Source: an uncultured Methanobrevibacter sp. (GTDB taxonomy: Archaea > Methanobacteriota > Methanobacteria > Methanobacteriales > Methanobacteriaceae). Taken from it: a DNA stretch of 54,335 bases. The notes under the pieces were generated by a model, which saw nothing but the letters and a program-made list of their open reading frames with translations, searched no databases and was not told where the DNA came from. Within the stretch, counting starts at the first letter, position 1. Every line of letters starts with the position of its first letter. Positions 51,278 through 54,335 of this stretch are shown here, piece by piece. Where the stretch lies: assembly GCF_937898925.1 (NCBI RefSeq), contig NZ_CALDKF010000056.1, positions 1-54,335 on the forward strand, written 5' to 3'. A program made the translations under genes and the position numbers.

Positions 51278-53488
51278 ATGGCTGATGTAGAACTTAAAAT
51301 CAAAGTTGCAGAAACATTATCTCAAAAAGACGTTGGTAAAAATATAGCTAAACTGGATATGGAATCCATGTTTAAATTAGGTCTTAAGGATGGAGACTTA
51401 ATCGAGATTATCGGATCCAAACATACTGCAGCTGTTGCAATTGCTTCTCAATCTGACATGGAATCAATCATAAGGATAGACGGTACAACCCGTAAGAATT
51501 CAGGTGCTTCAATAGGTGAGGAAGTTACCATCAAAAGAGCAGAAGCAAAAGAAGCTAAAAAAATTGTTCTAGCTCCTATTGATGCAAGAATCAGGATTGG
51601 AGGAGATTTCAACAGAGCATTCAGAAACCAAGTAATGGTTCAAGGGGACTTGATAAATACTGGCATTAAAACTCCTCAAAGAAGATCTGTTGGCAGTGGG
51701 TTCTTTGATGATATCTTTGATGACATCATGAATGTTCCAGGCATTGGTGCAATGAGCCAAATCAAGTTGGCAGTTGTAAGCACTAACCCTGGTGGTGTCG
51801 TAAAAGTCGGTCCAAACACTAAAGTGGAAATCAACGAGGAACCGGTAGATGTTTCCAAATTGGAAGGTGTATCCAATCTTGTAGATATCAGTTACGATGA
51901 CATAGGCGGTTTAAAGGATGAGGTTAAAAAGGTCAGGGAAATGATCGAAATCCCTCTTAAGAAACCGGAATTATTTGATAAGTTAGGTATTGCTCCTCCA
52001 AAAGGAGTATTGATGCACGGTCCTCCAGGTACAGGTAAGACCTTGCTTGCAAAGGCAGTAGCAAATGAAAGTGATGCTCACTTCATTGTAATCAACGGTC
52101 CGGAAATCATGAGCAAATATGTTGGTGGATCTGAAGAAAACCTAAGGGAATTCTTCGAGGAAGCTGAAGAAAATGCTCCATCTATCATATTTATAGATGA
52201 ATTGGATGCTATTGCACCTAAACGTGAAGAAACTCAAGGTGAAGTGGAAAGAAGAACTGTTGCACAGCTATTGACCTTAATGGATGGGCTTAATTCCAGA
52301 GGTCAAGTGGTTGTAATCGGTGCAACAAACAGGCCGGATTCCCTTGATGGTGCACTAAGAAGACCTGGTAGGTTTGACCGTGAAATTGAAATCGGTGTTC
52401 CTGATAAGGATGAACGTAAAGAGATCATGGAAATCCACACAAGAGGAATGCCTCTTGCCGATGATGTTGACTTAGATGATTTGGCAGATACAACCCATGG
52501 ATTTGTAGGTGCAGACCTTGAAGCATTGGCTAAGGAAGCAGCTATGAGGGTTGTAAGAAGAATCATTCCGGATTTAGGTGCTGATGATGAGATTCCTCCT
52601 GAAGTATTGGAGAAACTTGTAGTAACCAAGGATGACTTCAAGTCTGCTCTTAGAGAGATCCAACCATCTGCACTTAGGGAAGTTCTTGTTCAAGTTCCAA
52701 ATGTAACCTGGGATGATGTCGGTGGATTGGATGAAGCTAAACAGGAATTGAAAGAAGCTGTCGAATGGCCTTTAAAATACCCAGACAAATTCAAGGAATT
52801 TGGTGTAAGACCACCTAAAGGTACCTTATTGTATGGTATTCCAGGTACTGGTAAGACCATGCTTGCAAAGGCAGTAGCAAACGAAAGTGAAGCTAACTTC
52901 ATTGCAATCAAAGGACCTGAACTCTTGTCCAAATGGGTTGGTGAGTCTGAGAAAGGTGTAAGGGAAGTCTTTAGAAAAGCAAGACAAACAGCTCCTACTG
53001 TAATCTTCTTTGATGAAATCGATTCAATCGCAAGTTCAAGAGGTGCAGAAGCTGGTGATTCTGGAGTAACCAAACGTGTCGTAAATCAATTATTGACTGA
53101 AATCGATGGTCTTGAAGAATTGGAGGATGTTGCAATCATTGCAGCAACCAACAGACCGGACATCATAGATCCGGGTCTCATGAGGCCAGGTAGATTTGAC
53201 AGACACATTAAGGTTGATGCTCCAAACGAAGATGCAAGACTTGCAATATTCAAGGTACATACCAAAGACATGCCTCTTGCAAAAGATGTCAAGCTTAAGA
53301 AATTGGCTAAAAACACCGAAGGATATGTTGGGGCAGACATTGAAGCTGTATGCCGTGAAGCTGCAATGCTCGCTTTAAGAGAGAACATTGAAGCGACTGA
53401 AGTCTCAGCTAAATTCTTCGATGAAGCTATGGATAAGGTGAAGCCAAAAAGTGTAAGTGATGAAGAAGAATTGATTCAATACTACTAA
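51278..53488 (+). CDS. CDC48/VCP-type AAA+ ATPase (VAT)
   Basis: 736 residues from ATG 51278 (AGGAG at 51264-51268; TTG 51269 in frame but too near). The N-domain is a double-psi barrel (ELKIKVAETLSQKDVGKNIAKL) followed by two AAA domains. D1: GPPGTGKT 248-255, IIFIDELDAIAP, and ATNRPDSLDGALRRPGRFDREI. D2: GIPGTGKT 520-527, VIFFDEIDSIA and the second RPGRFDRHI. The hexamer unfolds proteins for the archaeal proteasome. C-terminal YY ends the protein, close to the HbYX-like tail that docks on the proteasome. Leader is long; see upstream feature. Confidence 0.96.
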   Translation: MADVELKIKVAETLSQKDVGKNIAKLDMESMFKLGLKDGDLIEIIGSKHTAAVAIASQSDMESIIRIDGTTRKNSGASIGEEVTIKRAEAKEAKKIVLAPIDARIRIGGDFNRAFRNQVMVQGDLINTGIKTPQRRSVGSGFFDDIFDDIMNVPGIGAMSQIKLAVVSTNPGGVVKVGPNTKVEINEEPVDVSKLEGVSNLVDISYDDIGGLKDEVKKVREMIEIPLKKPELFDKLGIAPPKGVLMHGPPGTGKTLLAKAVANESDAHFIVINGPEIMSKYVGGSEENLREFFEEAEENAPSIIFIDELDAIAPKREETQGEVERRTVAQLLTLMDGLNSRGQVVVIGATNRPDSLDGALRRPGRFDREIEIGVPDKDERKEIMEIHTRGMPLADDVDLDDLADTTHGFVGADLEALAKEAAMRVVRRIIPDLGADDEIPPEVLEKLVVTKDDFKSALREIQPSALREVLVQVPNVTWDDVGGLDEAKQELKEAVEWPLKYPDKFKEFGVRPPKGTLLYGIPGTGKTMLAKAVANESEANFIAIKGPELLSKWVGESEKGVREVFRKARQTAPTVIFFDEIDSIASSRGAEAGDSGVTKRVVNQLLTEIDGLEELEDVAIIAATNRPDIIDPGLMRPGRFDRHIKVDAPNEDARLAIFKVHTKDMPLAKDVKLKKLAKNTEGYVGADIEAVCREAAMLALRENIEATEVSAKFFDEAMDKVKPKSVSDEEELIQYY

Positions 53489-53683
53489 TTGGATTAATTC
53501 CTTTATCACTTTTTTCCTCCTTAATTAACATATTTAATCGCTCAAATCAAATAAATCACACATAAAACACAAATCAAAACACAAAACACACTATAAAATC
53601 AACTTAAAACACTAAACATAAGATCAAAACATAAAACACACTCAAAATTAAATTAAAACACTAAAAACACCTATAATATATGC
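53489..53683. other. Nearly G-free A/C-rich tract after CDC48
   Basis: Between 53541 and 53681 there is a single G (53622) on the plus strand in 141 bases. The motif AAAACAC or ACAAAACAC recurs about seven times. No gene in any frame. No other gap in this window shows this strand bias. Confidence 0.7.
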
Positions 53684-53733
53684 AATGGATTAGAGAATAG
53701 ATTTTCATACCTTTTATCTATCTTTAATCCATT
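53684..53733 (+). terminator. 18-bp hairpin followed by T-rich DNA
   Basis: 53684-53702 pairs with 53716-53733 (AATGGATTA...TAGAT with ATCTA...TAATCCATT): 17 Watson-Crick pairs, one G-U and one bulged A, loop 13 nt. CCTCTGTTTTTATTATTTTTTATTATTTTTT follows. It is probably the end of the CDC48 transcript or of a small RNA. Confidence 0.55.
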
Positions 53734-53939
53734 TCCTCTGTTTTTATTATTTTTTATTATTTTTTAATTTTTTCAAATATTATTCCTTATTTTTCTATTA
53801 TTTTTCTATTATTCTTCCATTATTTTCTTTTCATTGATTTTCATTAAACTTTTTATTTTCAAAAACCTATTTATTTAATGAGGAATAAATTAAGTATAAA
53901 GTTTATAATTTTAACAATTGTTAATAATTGGGGATTATT
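53734..53939 (+). other. T-rich promoter gap before the marker 8 gene
   Basis: No gene. T-runs to about 53860, then TATA-like AAGTTTATAATTTTAAC at about 53899-53915. GGGGAT lies just before ATG 53940. Confidence 0.4.
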
Positions 53940-54000
53940 ATGGATAAGCATGTAATTGAAGCTTTAGGAAGAGCTAAAATAACAGTTCAAGATGGAAAAA
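53940..54000 (+). pseudogene. Methanogenesis marker protein 8 (DUF2099), N-terminal fragment
   Basis: ATG 53940 with GGGGAT upstream opens MDKHVIEALGRAKITVQDGKI, which resembles the start of the DUF2099 methanogenesis marker family from memory. After DGKI, at about 54000, the sequence no longer resembles that family (RNNILPQVYLH), and the frame ends at 54149. From there the minus strand reads as another gene. I infer that the archaeal gene is cut by an assembly join. Only 20-21 residues support the name. Confidence 0.55.
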
Positions 54001-54144
54001 TAAGGAATAATATCCTACCCCAAGTTTATCTGCATGATCACTTGCCAATTCTTGAAAACAATCAAAAAGATGACGAAGTTTCATTTTCCCAAACTCATTA
54101 CATTGATAAGTTTTTATTTCAAATTTTTCTTGTAATTTACTCAT
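53985..54144 (-). CDS. Acyl-ACP/acyl-CoA thioesterase, N-terminal fragment (probably bacterial)
   Basis: A minus-strand ATG at 54144 with a well-spaced GAGGT (54155-54151) starts MSKLQEKFEIKTYQCNEFGK and continues MKLRHLFDCFQELASDHADKLGVGY. This matches the first strand and long helix of hotdog-fold acyl-ACP thioesterases. It loses the family pattern at the join near 53990-54002. The ribosome site is good and the antisense marker 8 reading has no similarity here, so this is the genuine gene of the foreign segment. A fatty acid thioesterase is not expected in a methanogen. Confidence 0.6.
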
Positions 54145-54335
54145 ATTAAAACCTCTTAAATTTATAAAATAATTTTATTTATAAACATAAATTTTGTAAA
54201 GAAAAATATAAAATATTATGTAATATTACTTATAAAATTCTTTCTAAATATCAGTAAAAACTTGAAGTGGCTGAGGTATAGCTGGATTTGACACCGAACC
54301 CAGCTATTCTTGATTTCGAGCGTTGTTAGCGAGAA
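54145..54335. other. Foreign flank upstream of the thioesterase, with a hairpin
   Basis: AT-rich to about 54260, then a less AT-rich end. ATAGCTGG (54278-54285) and CCAGCTAT (54300-54307) form a perfect 8-bp hairpin with a 14-nt loop. On the minus strand a short frame ends at a TAG overlapping this hairpin (reading LANNARNQE and then stop), so it may be the 3' end of an upstream gene with its terminator. I also considered a tRNA and found no full cloverleaf. Confidence 0.3.

Noticed and set aside
54241..54335. tRNA or 5S rRNA at the right edge
   Set aside because: There is one good hairpin and a TTCGG-like loop on the minus strand, but no complete cloverleaf, acceptor pairing or 5S consensus order.

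Overview
The window is an AT-rich piece of a methanogenic archaeon, most likely a Methanobrevibacter-type Methanobacteriales (gut or rumen lineage). The evidence is the gene content: aksA (coenzyme B), mptE (tetrahydromethanopterin), F420H2:NADP oxidoreductase, the start of a methanogenesis marker gene, TBP, archaeal AglB, Orc1/Cdc6, RNase P component 4, archease/RtcB and a CDC48 ATPase. Coding and intergenic DNA are both very AT-rich, and ribosome binding sites are of the GGTGAT/GGAGG type. From memory, the order TBP - SerB-like - TopA - AglB - DRG GTPase - translation cluster - Cdc6 resembles other Methanobacteriales.

Layout. 1-247: a fragment of bacterial recN, joined inside aksA (234-965). 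1127-7414: CYTH protein, TBP with an overlapping HAD phosphatase/coiled-coil fusion, a zinc ribbon and DNA topoisomerase I. 8003-12762: oligosaccharyltransferase AglB, DRG-type GTPase and a Fap7-like kinase. 13064-19035: a conserved archaeal translation and secretion cluster (Rnp4, CRM protein, S19e, PDCD5-like, PP-loop protein, L39e, L31e, IF-6, LX, prefoldin alpha, FtsY). 19408-25549: three sodium-coupled transporters in a row. 25760-31370: a secreted glycoprotein candidate, an acetolactate-synthase-like enzyme, and a minus-strand block with a GerW/DUF2953 pair and a class V aminotransferase. 31648-37110: metallophosphoesterase, aldo/keto reductase with ferredoxin domain, SurE, MptE and Cdc6. 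37232-41028: archease, a small membrane protein, a long nested palindrome, RtcB and MTA/MTI phosphorylase. 41130-43069: a strong promoter with a 16-codon peptide, an acidic unknown protein, a small XRE regulator and a Cys-rich zinc protein. 43504-48424: a tocopherol-cyclase-like protein, a polyprenol-kinase-like membrane protein, two short-chain dehydrogenases and Fno. 48783-50448: twin winged-helix regulators. 51278-53488: CDC48 behind a roughly 500-nt leader. 53940-54000: start of methanogenesis marker 8, joined to a bacterial-looking thioesterase gene and its upstream DNA (to 54335).

Both ends look like assembly chimeras: each joins an archaeal gene to a bacterial-looking gene on a short shared word inside the coding sequence. 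Only about 235-53,990 should be trusted as one genome.

The most interesting unexplained content is: the adjacent tocopherol-cyclase/phytol-kinase-like pair followed by NADP(H)-type dehydrogenases and Fno; a near-perfect 19-bp hairpin starting at the predicted transcription start of the first dehydrogenase; a nested 141-nt palindrome behind a 62-residue membrane protein; a 16-codon peptide with a very strong Shine-Dalgarno site in a long untranslated region; the long CDC48 leader with an attenuator-like hairpin; and the GerW/DUF2953 pair, known from spore-forming bacteria, in an archaeon. Many genes end in hairpin-plus-T-tract structures resembling intrinsic terminators.
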